Assembly: GCA_030836725.1 (NCBI GenBank)
Contig: JAUPLV010000115.1
Coordinates: 1-6,889, forward strand
DNA: 6,889 bases
Source of the DNA: Pseudomonadota bacterium
Lineage (GTDB): Bacteria; Pseudomonadota; Gammaproteobacteria; Burkholderiales; Thiobacillaceae
Direction: 5' to 3'
The position numbers and the translations under genes were made by a program. The notes beneath the pieces were generated by a model, which had not been told where the DNA came from, made no database searches, and was given only the letters and a program-made list of their open reading frames with translations. This document shows positions 1 to 6,086 of this stretch, in pieces (position 1 is the stretch's first letter; each line of letters starts with the position of its first letter).

Positions 1-98
1 AGGGGGGAGGACTGGGGAGAGGGTGAAACGTATGCACGGGTAGAGAACTACGCGAACATCCCCCTCTCCCCTACCCCTCTCCCTCCAGGGGAGAGGGG
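1..98. repeat. Imperfect inverted-repeat element read in frame within hypF
   Basis: The decamer CCCCTCTCCC occurs at 61-70 and again at 74-83. The second copy pairs perfectly with GGGAGAGGGG at 89-98, giving a 10-bp stem around the short loop 84-88. The left part, GGGGAGAGGG at 14-23, is the exact reverse complement of 62-71, so the whole stretch can fold as a larger imperfect palindrome with a 38-nt centre. This C/T on one arm and G/A on the other is typical of dispersed intergenic palindromes in proteobacteria (recalled, not searched). Frame 1 reads through it without a stop, giving a Pro-rich peptide PLSPTPLPPGERG at codons 21-33, while frames 2 and 3 are stopped. The left border is outside the window. 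Confidence 0.75.
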
Positions 99-1731
99 AC
101 TTGATGATGAGGCGGCGCTCGCCGCCGCCGTCGCCGCCCTGCGCGCAGGGAAAATCCTCGCGGTCAAAGGCGTCGGCGGCTATCACCTGCTATGCGACGC
201 CACCAACAATGAAGCCGTGGCCGTCCTGCGCGCCCGCAAGCCCAGGCCGACCAAGCCCCTGGCCGTGATGTTCCACAACCTCGAAGCATTGCGCCGCGCA
301 GTACACACCACACCCGAGCTGGACCGCTTCCTCGCCTCCCCCGAACGCCCTATCGTGCTGCTGCCGAAGCGCGCCGATACCACGCTATCCGAACACATTG
401 CCCCCGGCCTCGCGGAAGTCGGCTGCCTCTTGCCCTATTCGCCGCTGCACGATCTGCTGCTGAACGATTTCGGCGGGCCGCTGGTGGCCACTTCCGGCAA
501 CCTCTCCGGCGAGCCGGTGCTGACCGACAGCCGCGAGGCGCAAACCCGCTTGAGCCATCTGGCCGACGCCTTCCTGCATCACGACCGCCCCATCGTGCGG
601 CCGGCCGACGATCCGGTGTATCGCGTGATCGCCGGCCACCCTCGGCCGCTGCGCCTGGGGCGCGGCCTTGCCCCGCTGGAACTGGAATTACCCGTGGCGC
701 TGCCCGAACCCGTCCTGGCACTCGGCAGCCACATGAAGAACACGCTCTGCCTCGCTTGGGGCAACCGCGCCGTCGTCTCGCCGCACATCGGCGAACTCGA
801 CACGCCGCGCAGCCTGGATACCCTGGCGCAGGTCGCCGCCGACCTGCAGCGGCTGTACCAGGTGAAAGCCTCGCGATTGCTGATGGACCGCCATCCCGGC
901 TACGGCACCCGCCGCTACGCCCGCGACAGCGGATTGCCCCTGTTCGAAATCGGGCATCACCACGCCCACGCCTCGGCGCTGGCGTGGGAATTCCCCGGCG
1001 TCGCCGAATGGATCGTGTTTGCGTGGGACGGCGTAGGACTTGGCGTGGATCGGACCCTGTGGGGCGGCGAAGCCTTCGCCGGCGCGCCCGGCCGCTGGCA
1101 GCGCGCCGCCTCGTTACGGCCGTTCCGGCTGCCCGGCGGCGACAAGGCCGGGCGCGAACCCTGGCGCGCCGCGGCGGCATTGCTGTGGGAAACCGGCCAG
1201 TCCGCGCCGTTCGCTCCCGAGCCGCTGCACCGGGCATGGTCGCAAGACATCAACAGCCCTGCCAGCTCCTCGGTCGGCCGCCTGTTCGATGCGGCGGCGG
1301 CGCTGTGCGGCATCCGCACCCACGCCAGTTTCGAAGGCGAAGGCCCGATGCGGCTGGAAGCGGTGGCTGCGTCAGCCCAGGGCGAAGCCATCCCGCTGCC
1401 ACTGCAACGCGACCCGCTCGGCGTGTGGCGCACCGACTGGGAACCGCTCTTGCCGATGCTCTCCGACACCGCTCGCCCCGTCGCCGAGCGCGCGGCCAGC
1501 TTCCATTTCAGCCTGGCGCAGGCGCTGGTCGAGCAGGCCCAGCAACTGCGCTCGCAAACCGGCATCCAGTCGGTCGGCCTCACCGGCGGCGTATTCCAGA
1601 ACCGTCTGCTCGCCGAGGCCGCAATCGACCGCCTCCAGACCGCAGGGTTTGCCGTCCATCTGCCGCAACGAATTCCCGTCAACGACGCCGGGTTAAGCTT
1701 CGGCCAGGTCATCGAATTCCTCCACTCGTAA
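1..1731 (+). CDS. hypF: Carbamoyltransferase HypF, 5'-partial (YrdC-like and Kae1-like domains)
   Basis: HypF uses carbamoyl phosphate and ATP to make carbamoyl-AMP and passes the carbamoyl group to the C-terminal Cys of HypE, the first step to the CN ligands of [NiFe] hydrogenases. The frame is open from base 1 (576 residues visible). The first possible start, GTG at 217, lies inside the YrdC domain, so the true start and the acylphosphatase and zinc-finger domains must be left of the window. Numbering window codons, the YrdC-like domain begins near 40, with KPRPTKP at 80-86 and ATSGNLSGEP from 163. The Kae1-like domain follows, with HHHAH at 319-323 (metal site), DGVGLG at 343-348, FEGEGPMRLE at 444-453, TGGVFQNRLL from 528 and NDAG at 561-564. 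Codons 1-33 are encoded by a palindromic repeat, not by recognisable HypF sequence. TAA ends the gene 7 nt before hypE, so the two are surely cotranscribed. Family assignment is near certain; integrity of the 5' part cannot be seen. Confidence 0.95.
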   Translation, partial: RGEDWGEGETYARVENYANIPLSPTPLPPGERGLDDEAALAAAVAALRAGKILAVKGVGGYHLLCDATNNEAVAVLRARKPRPTKPLAVMFHNLEALRRAVHTTPELDRFLASPERPIVLLPKRADTTLSEHIAPGLAEVGCLLPYSPLHDLLLNDFGGPLVATSGNLSGEPVLTDSREAQTRLSHLADAFLHHDRPIVRPADDPVYRVIAGHPRPLRLGRGLAPLELELPVALPEPVLALGSHMKNTLCLAWGNRAVVSPHIGELDTPRSLDTLAQVAADLQRLYQVKASRLLMDRHPGYGTRRYARDSGLPLFEIGHHHAHASALAWEFPGVAEWIVFAWDGVGLGVDRTLWGGEAFAGAPGRWQRAASLRPFRLPGGDKAGREPWRAAAALLWETGQSAPFAPEPLHRAWSQDINSPASSSVGRLFDAAAALCGIRTHASFEGEGPMRLEAVAASAQGEAIPLPLQRDPLGVWRTDWEPLLPMLSDTARPVAERAASFHFSLAQALVEQAQQLRSQTGIQSVGLTGGVFQNRLLAEAAIDRLQTAGFAVHLPQRIPVNDAGLSFGQVIEFLHS

Positions 1732-1738
1732 AAAACCC

Positions 1739-2743
1739 ATGGACGACACCCGCATCCTCCTCGCGCACGGCAACGGCGGCCGCCTGATGCGCGAACTCAT
1801 CGCCGACATCTTCGCCCGCCATCTCGCCAACCCGCTGCTCGACACCGACGCCGACGCGGTGACGCTGCCGCCGCTGGACGGCGAACTCATGGTCACCACC
1901 GATGGCTTCACCGTGCAGCCGCTGGAATTCCCCGGCGGCAACCTCGGCTCGCTGGCGGTGCACGGCGTCGTCAACGACCTCGCCGTGGCCGGCGCCGATC
2001 CACGCTACCTCACCCTGTCGGCGCTGATCGAGGAAGGTCTCGAAGTCGCAGTGCTGGACCGGCTCATCGCCAGCTTCGCCGCGGCGGCTAGGGAAAGCGG
2101 CGTCGCCGTGGTGGCCGGCGACACCAAGGTGGTGCGCCGCGGCGAAGGCGGCGGCCTGTACCTGTCGGTCGCCGGCATCGGCGTCAAGCGCGCCCAGGCG
2201 CCGCTCGACATCACGAAAATCGTGCCGGGCGACGTGGTGCTGGTGTCCGGCCCGGTGGGCGACCACGGCATCGCGGTGATGCTGGCGCGCGAACAGTTCG
2301 GCCTGTCCGGCGAGTTGCGCTCCGACTCGGCCTCGGTGCTGCCGCTGACCCAGGCCGTGCGCGATCTGCCCGGCCTGCGCTTCATGCGCGACCCCACGCG
2401 CGGCGGCCTGGCCACCGTCGCTCACGAAATCGCGCGAGCCTGCGGCCACAGTGTGGCGCTCGAACAGCGCGCGGTGCCGCTGCGTCCGGAAGTCGTCTCG
2501 GTATGCGAAATGCTCGGCTACGACCCCTATTACCTGGCCTGCGAGGGCCGCGTCGTCGCGGTGGCCGATGCGGCGTCCGCCAATGAAATCCTCAGCCGCT
2601 GGCGCACCCTGCCCGAAGGCCGCGACGCCTGCATCATCGGCCGCGTCGAAGCCGGCGACAGCCGGGTGATCCTGGAAACCGAACTCGGCGGCCGCCGGAT
2701 CCTGGACGAACTGGAAGACGATCCGCTGCCGCGGATCTGCTGA
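1739..2743 (+). CDS. hypE: Hydrogenase maturation protein HypE (carbamoyl dehydratase)
   Basis: HypE receives a carbamoyl group from HypF on its C-terminal Cys and dehydrates it with ATP to a protein thiocyanate, which is passed to the HypC-HypD iron site. The 334-residue length is usual for the family (PurM/AIRS-like fold). Visible marks are the N-terminal HGNGG at 10-14, TTDGF at 53-57, the GNLG...HGVVNDLAVAGADP stretch at 67-88, a VVAGDTKVV segment near 124-132, GPVGDHGIAVM, RDPTRGGLATV, and the catalytic C-terminal PRIC ending in Cys334. ATG at 1739 puts the conserved N-terminus at the expected distance. The 7-nt gap after hypF carries no clear Shine-Dalgarno, only an A-run, so translation is probably coupled to hypF. 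hypC and hypD are not between F and E and must lie elsewhere if present. Confidence 0.97.
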   Translation: MDDTRILLAHGNGGRLMRELIADIFARHLANPLLDTDADAVTLPPLDGELMVTTDGFTVQPLEFPGGNLGSLAVHGVVNDLAVAGADPRYLTLSALIEEGLEVAVLDRLIASFAAAARESGVAVVAGDTKVVRRGEGGGLYLSVAGIGVKRAQAPLDITKIVPGDVVLVSGPVGDHGIAVMLAREQFGLSGELRSDSASVLPLTQAVRDLPGLRFMRDPTRGGLATVAHEIARACGHSVALEQRAVPLRPEVVSVCEMLGYDPYYLACEGRVVAVADAASANEILSRWRTLPEGRDACIIGRVEAGDSRVILETELGGRRILDELEDDPLPRIC

Positions 2744-2824
2744 GCCTATGGGCAGCCCATAAACCATGATCCGACAGAAACTGTCAGAATCCCGGTTCCC
2801 TATCCTCGCCAGGGTTTTTACACG
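2744..2824 (+). other. Spacer between hypE and the asparagine-synthetase gene with two small inverted repeats
   Basis: The 81-nt spacer holds a 7-bp odd palindrome at 2747-2761 (TATGGGC, A, GCCCATA) and a 5-bp stem at 2773-2777/2781-2785 (GACAG, AAA, CTGTC). Neither is followed by a T-run, so neither is a standard intrinsic terminator. AGGG at 2811-2814, 10 nt before the ATG at 2825, is the likely but weak ribosome binding site. I see no convincing -35/-10 pair, so the downstream gene may be read from the hyp transcript or from an unrecognised promoter. Confidence 0.4.
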
Positions 2825-4798
2825 ATGTGCGGTATCGCTGGTTTTATTCGCCTTGACGGGCAGCCCATTTCGGCAAGCGCGGACATCCCTATCCTGCACC
2901 GCATGGGCGAAGCGATGCAGCATCGCGGCCCCGACGATGGCCGCACCCTGATATGGAACAACGTCGGCCTTGTCTTCCGGCGCCTGTCCATCATCGATGT
3001 CGAGGGCGGCGCCCAGCCTTTTGAAACACCCGACGGCCGCATCAGTTCGATCACCAACGGCGAAATCTACAACCACCGCAACCTGCGGGCCGATCTCGAA
3101 AAGCGCCATGCATTCCGCAGCGGATCGGACTGCGAGGTCTTGCCCTATCTGTACCTGGAACGCGATATCGAGATGTTCCAGCCGGTCAACGGCATGTTCG
3201 CGACCGCCCTGCTCGACCGCGAACGCTGGCGTCTTCTGCTCGCGCGCGACCGCCTTGGCGAGAAGCCGCTTTTTTACTGCGTGCCGCCTCACGGCCGCAC
3301 CCTGATTTTCGCATCCGAACTGAAGGCCCTGTTTGCCAACCCGGAAGTGCCGCGTGTCTTCGACTGGCAAGCCATGCTGACCCGTGTTCAGAATATCGAT
3401 ACCACTGCCGGCGAGCGCCCTTCGGGTTTCATCGGCATCGAGCGGCTTCCCGCAGGCGCGATGCTGGACCTGTCCCTGCGCGACGGCAGTTTCAATATCC
3501 ATCGCTACTGGAAGCTGCCGAACCGGCATGAATCCGATTCGATCGACGCCGATGAGTGCGTCGGGCGCTACCGAACCCTGCTTGAGGACAGCGTTCGCCT
3601 GCGCGAAATCGCCGATGTGGGCTGCGGCCTGTTTCTGAGCGGAGGCGTCGATTCCTCGGCGCTGGCCGCCCTGACGGCTCGCCGGCAAATCCTGCCGACC
3701 TTCAGCATCAACAATGCCAGCACGCGCGAGGACGCCAGCGCGGCTCAACGGGTGGCTTCCCGCCTGGGACTGCCCAACCATCAAATCTGCTTCGACCGGA
3801 CGGCTTCCAGCGCCGCACCCGACGACTGGCGGCGGATTCTGTGGAGCTGCGAGTACGCGGACATCAATGCCGAACAGCTGTTCAAATATTACCTGCATGC
3901 CTTTGCGCGCCAGCGTTACCCGAATCTGAAAGTCATCCTCCTCGGACAGGGCAGCGACGAGTTCAATGGAGGGTATATGGGCATGATCCTCGAACGCTCC
4001 CCGCCCTTTGAGCCGAAAGACTGGCAGCAGATGGGGGAGGCGATGCGCGATCAGGATGCGGCGCACATCGCCTTTACCTCCGGGCTGGTCGGCAGGGCGA
4101 GAATGCTGGTTGAAAACGGCGTGATCCGACGCGAGTTCGTCGACGCGCTCGGCGGACGCCAGAGCGGCGCCGCCACCTGGGATCTCTACGTCAGGCTTTA
4201 CCGGGGCAATCTGGACACCCACCTGTGGCATGAGGATCGCACCGCCGCGGCTCACTCGATCGAGAACCGGGTTCCGTTCCTCGATCACCGTCTGGTCGAG
4301 TTCCTGGCGCAGATACCGGAAAGGCTGCACGCCGAATTGTTCACCGATAAAAGAATACTGCGCCGAGCGGTCGCCGACCTGCTGCCCGCCGACATCGCCA
4401 ATCGAGGCAAGGGCCCGCTTTTCTATGGCCAGGAACAGCACCACACCTTCCGGATGATGCATTCCATTCTGCTGCGCAACGAGGGGGAACTGCTCGACCA
4501 GGCCATAGAAGGCTCGCGCCTCACTGACGGCCCGATCGACGCGGATCGACTGAAGATGCTGGCGTCGCGGATTGCGCTCGACCCGAACATGGAAGGCTTC
4601 GAGCAGCTGCTTTCGATCGTCAACATGGGCCTGCTGGCGCACATGGCGGCGACGCTGGAGGTTCCGTCCAGGCAGACCAGAAATGACAGGCTGCCCGTGG
4701 AGGAACTCGTTTCCCATCGAGGCGCCGCGCCTCTCGCTGCCGGCAACGCGTTTTCAGCGGCCGCGGCCGCCCGGCCAGCGTGCTGCCCATGGGTTTGA
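2825..4798 (+). CDS. Glutamine-dependent asparagine synthetase family protein (AsnB-like) with altered GEGSDE motif
   Basis: The 657-residue protein has the two AsnB domains. The N-terminal class-II glutaminase starts MCGIAGF, so Cys2 becomes the N-terminal nucleophile after Met removal. HRGPDD is at 33-38, RRLSIID at 52-58, NGEIYN at 78-83, SDCEVL at 101-106, and ARDRLGEKPLFY follows; all glutaminase landmarks are present. The ATP-pyrophosphatase synthetase domain carries the PP-loop SGGVDSS at 272-278, LGQGSDEFNGGY at 373-384, IENRVPFLDH at 479-488 and a conserved-type Lys529 in RGKGPL. Family logic is to move ammonia from Gln to an adenylated carboxylate, Asp in true AsnB. Gln375 occupies the place of the Glu in the usual GEGSDE, so activity or substrate may differ. 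The gene sits 81 nt after hypE on the same strand, with a visibly less GC-extreme base mix. It could be a housekeeping asparagine synthetase or an amidotransferase for another acid. The C-terminal 40 or so residues are low-complexity and unrecognised. Confidence 0.88.
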   Translation: MCGIAGFIRLDGQPISASADIPILHRMGEAMQHRGPDDGRTLIWNNVGLVFRRLSIIDVEGGAQPFETPDGRISSITNGEIYNHRNLRADLEKRHAFRSGSDCEVLPYLYLERDIEMFQPVNGMFATALLDRERWRLLLARDRLGEKPLFYCVPPHGRTLIFASELKALFANPEVPRVFDWQAMLTRVQNIDTTAGERPSGFIGIERLPAGAMLDLSLRDGSFNIHRYWKLPNRHESDSIDADECVGRYRTLLEDSVRLREIADVGCGLFLSGGVDSSALAALTARRQILPTFSINNASTREDASAAQRVASRLGLPNHQICFDRTASSAAPDDWRRILWSCEYADINAEQLFKYYLHAFARQRYPNLKVILLGQGSDEFNGGYMGMILERSPPFEPKDWQQMGEAMRDQDAAHIAFTSGLVGRARMLVENGVIRREFVDALGGRQSGAATWDLYVRLYRGNLDTHLWHEDRTAAAHSIENRVPFLDHRLVEFLAQIPERLHAELFTDKRILRRAVADLLPADIANRGKGPLFYGQEQHHTFRMMHSILLRNEGELLDQAIEGSRLTDGPIDADRLKMLASRIALDPNMEGFEQLLSIVNMGLLAHMAATLEVPSRQTRNDRLPVEELVSHRGAAPLAAGNAFSAAAAARPACCPWV

Positions 4799-4833
4799 GT
4801 CCGCGATGACCGGCCGCTTTTCCCTCCACCTAC

Positions 4834-4848
4834 CGAGACCTGGTCTCG
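4834..4848 (+). other. Perfect odd palindrome downstream of the asparagine-synthetase gene
   Basis: CGAGACC and GGTCTCG flank a single central T. As RNA this gives a 6-bp stem with a CTG loop, 35 nt after the stop codon of the upstream gene. There is no T-run after it, so a role as terminator is only possible; a protein-binding site is the alternative. Confidence 0.3.
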
Positions 4849-4964
4849 CCTTCAAGCGTAGCGCTGGATCGACCGGCCAACCGGCAGGGGAAGGATCGGG
4901 CTTGATCGAATGGGCATATCGGCAGAATATTCGCCATATCGATCCAGGAAACCGGCCTGTCGAC

Positions 4965-4993
4965 TTGAAAATTTCCAGCAGACCCCGTATTAA
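4965..4993 (+). promoter_or_regulatory. Predicted sigma70-type promoter of the HU gene
   Basis: TTGAAA at 4965-4970 (5 of 6 matches to TTGACA) is followed after exactly 17 bp by TATTAA at 4988-4993 (4 of 6 matches to TATAAT). Transcription would start near 5000, leaving a leader of about 43 nt before the HU ATG. The local sequence is clearly more AT-rich than its surroundings. Prediction by eye only. Confidence 0.5.
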
Positions 4994-5027
4994 CAATGAG
5001 CATCACCGGATTTTTCCACACCCAACC

Positions 5028-5033
5028 AGGGAG
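5028..5033 (+). promoter_or_regulatory. Ribosome binding site of the HU gene
   Basis: AGGGAG lies 9 nt before the ATG at 5043. It fixes the start there and rules out the much longer open frame that runs in from 4572, whose upstream part resembles no protein. Confidence 0.75.
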
Positions 5034-5042
5034 CAATCAAGC

Positions 5043-5327
5043 ATGAACAGAAAAGAACTCATCGAAGCACTGGCAACCAAGACCGACTCCAGCAAGGCGA
5101 ATGCCGAGCGTGCGGTTGCAGGCCTGATCGACATCATCTCGGCCACCTTGAAGAAAGGCGATTCCCTGACGCTGGTCGGTTTCGGCACCTTCGAAGTGCG
5201 CAAGCGCGCCGCCCGCACCGGCCGCAACCCCAAGACCGGCGAGGAACTGAAGATCAAGGCCTCCAAGGTTCCGGCGTTCAAGCCGGGCGCGACGCTCAAG
5301 GCCACGGTGAACGGCGTCAAGAAGTAA
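5043..5327 (+). CDS. hupB: DNA-binding protein HU
   Basis: This 94-residue protein is a typical HU/IHF-family nucleoid protein. It dimerises and binds and bends DNA with little sequence preference, helping compact the chromosome and assist recombination, replication and promoter function. The N-terminal helices (MNRKELIEALA..., residues 1-40) form the dimer core. The signature GFGTFEVRKRAARTGRNP is at 46-63, and the beta-arm includes the tip RNPKTGEEL (61-69), with the arm Pro at 63. The C-terminus FKPGATLKATVN matches the usual end. HU rather than IHF is favoured by the RAARTGRNPKTGE arm and the lack of IHF-specific features; which HU paralogue it is cannot be settled, so the symbol is provisional. 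It has its own predicted promoter and a good ribosome binding site, and a hairpin follows 9 nt after the stop, so it is probably a single-gene unit. It converges with the CBS gene. Confidence 0.96.
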   Translation: MNRKELIEALATKTDSSKANAERAVAGLIDIISATLKKGDSLTLVGFGTFEVRKRAARTGRNPKTGEELKIKASKVPAFKPGATLKATVNGVKK

Positions 5328-5336
5328 GCGCTGTTT

Positions 5337-5358
5337 GCTTCCCGTAACAACGGGAAGC
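5337..5358 (+). terminator. Hairpin after the HU gene, likely terminator without a U-tract
   Basis: GCTTCCCG at 5337-5344 and CGGGAAGC at 5351-5358 form a perfect 8-bp stem with loop TAACAA, starting 9 nt after the HU stop codon. Position and stability fit a transcript end, but the following bases (CTGGCTGGG) contain no T-run. It may end transcription inefficiently, with Rho, or protect the mRNA 3' end. Being symmetric, it could also act on the convergent transcript. Confidence 0.6.
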
Positions 5359-5386
5359 CTGGCTGGGCGCTGCCATCACACGGTCG

Positions 5387-5443
5387 TGCCCGGCATCCTC
5401 TCTTTTGATCGCATCCCGCAAGGGATTCCGAAGCAACCGGGCA
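5387..5443. other. Nested stem-loop in the convergent spacer
   Basis: TGCCCGG at 5387-5393 can pair with CCGGGCA at 5437-5443. Inside is a second hairpin, ATCCC 5413-5417 and GGGAT 5422-5426, closed by the stable-type tetraloop GCAA. The 225-nt spacer 5328-5552 has no gene I can support; an open frame at 5335-5541 has no recognisable protein character. The fold could be part of a long HU 3' end, a transcription-collision zone, or chance at this GC content. Confidence 0.3.
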
Positions 5444-5552
5444 GCATCCAGGATTCCTGCGCTACCAGCCTGGCGACTTCCTCACCTGCCCCGTTGCCCC
5501 CTAAGGCGCCCAACCTGAACGTTCTTTCTGCCCGTGCCTGAATTTTCACGGT

Positions 5553-6002
5553 TTACGTGCGGGTAGTCGCTTCGCGCTGCCGCTCGCGCGACACCAGCTT
5601 CGCCAGTTCGGTCATTTCTTCCGCCAGCAGGCTCAGCAAGTCGTCCAGGGTGAGAATTCCGACCAGGCCGCCTTCATGGTCGACTACCGGCATGCGCCGC
5701 ACGCCCTTGTCGCGCATGTAGCGCAGCGCCTCGTACACGCCTTCGCTTTCGCGCACCGTCGCCACTTCCGGCCCCATGATGTCGCTCACCTTGAGACCGT
5801 CCGCGTTCACGCCGGGCGCCACCACCTCAACCACGATGTCGCGATCGGTGACTATGCCGACCGGAATCCTGCGGCCGCCCTTATCTTCGACCACCACCAG
5901 ATCGCCAACATGCTGCCTGCGCATCAGTTGAGCCGCGCCCGTCACCGAAAGCGCCTTGTCGGCGATCACCACTTCCCTGTTGCAAATTTCACCCACCGCC
6001 AT
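5553..6002 (-). CDS. Small protein of two CBS domains
   Basis: The 149-residue protein is a tandem pair of CBS domains (a Bateman module) and little else. CBS1 covers about residues 4-63 (VGEIC...HVGDLVVVEDKGGRRIPVGIVTDRDIV), and CBS2 about 71-130 (VSDIMGPEVATV...GVRRMPVVDHEGGLVGILTLDDLLSLL). A charged helical tail (EEMTELAKLVSRERQREATTRT) follows. Such modules bind adenosine nucleotides and sense energy state or regulate a partner; here no catalytic or transport domain is attached, so the ligand and partner are unknown. AGGGAG 6 nt upstream supports the ATG at 6002. The gene lies 84 nt downstream of narL on the same strand and may be cotranscribed with it, which hints at shared regulation but does not show it. 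There are no membrane segments or signal peptide. Confidence 0.9.
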   Translation of the reverse strand: MAVGEICNREVVIADKALSVTGAAQLMRRQHVGDLVVVEDKGGRRIPVGIVTDRDIVVEVVAPGVNADGLKVSDIMGPEVATVRESEGVYEALRYMRDKGVRRMPVVDHEGGLVGILTLDDLLSLLAEEMTELAKLVSRERQREATTRT

Positions 6003-6008
6003 GTCGTA

Positions 6009-6014
6009 CTCCCT
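6009..6014 (-). promoter_or_regulatory. Ribosome binding site of the CBS-domain gene
   Basis: On the minus strand AGGGAG lies 6 nt before the ATG, deciding this start. Confidence 0.7.
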
Positions 6015-6086
6015 GTCTTGACGAATCCACCATTCAAGATAGTCGACTCTGGGAGTTTGGGCTGAACGACCGGCCGCCGCGGGGTT

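Noticed and set aside
1..98. The repeat as part of a CRISPR array
   Set aside because: The repeated unit is only 10 nt, spaced 3 nt apart, and forms hairpin arms. There are no regular spacers.
217..219. GTG as the start codon of hypF
   Set aside because: Conserved YrdC-like sequence continues well upstream of it in the same frame and no ribosome binding site precedes it. The gene is simply cut by the window edge.
756..1787. A 343-codon open frame overlapping hypF on the same strand
   Set aside because: The product is Arg- and Pro-rich with no family resemblance, whereas the overlapping frame has all HypF motifs.
1709..4717. A 1002-codon open frame on the minus strand across hypE and the asparagine-synthetase gene
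   Set aside because: It lies antisense to two clear conserved genes, has no recognisable domain and is rich in residues expected from reversed high-GC codons. It is a codon-bias shadow.
4572..5042. An N-terminal extension of HU in the same open frame
   Set aside because: The extension overlaps the end of the upstream gene and resembles no protein, while ATG 5043 has a strong ribosome binding site and gives the normal HU length.
5335..5541. A 68-codon open frame between HU and the CBS gene
   Set aside because: It lacks a ribosome binding site, overlaps the HU hairpin and shows no protein-like pattern.
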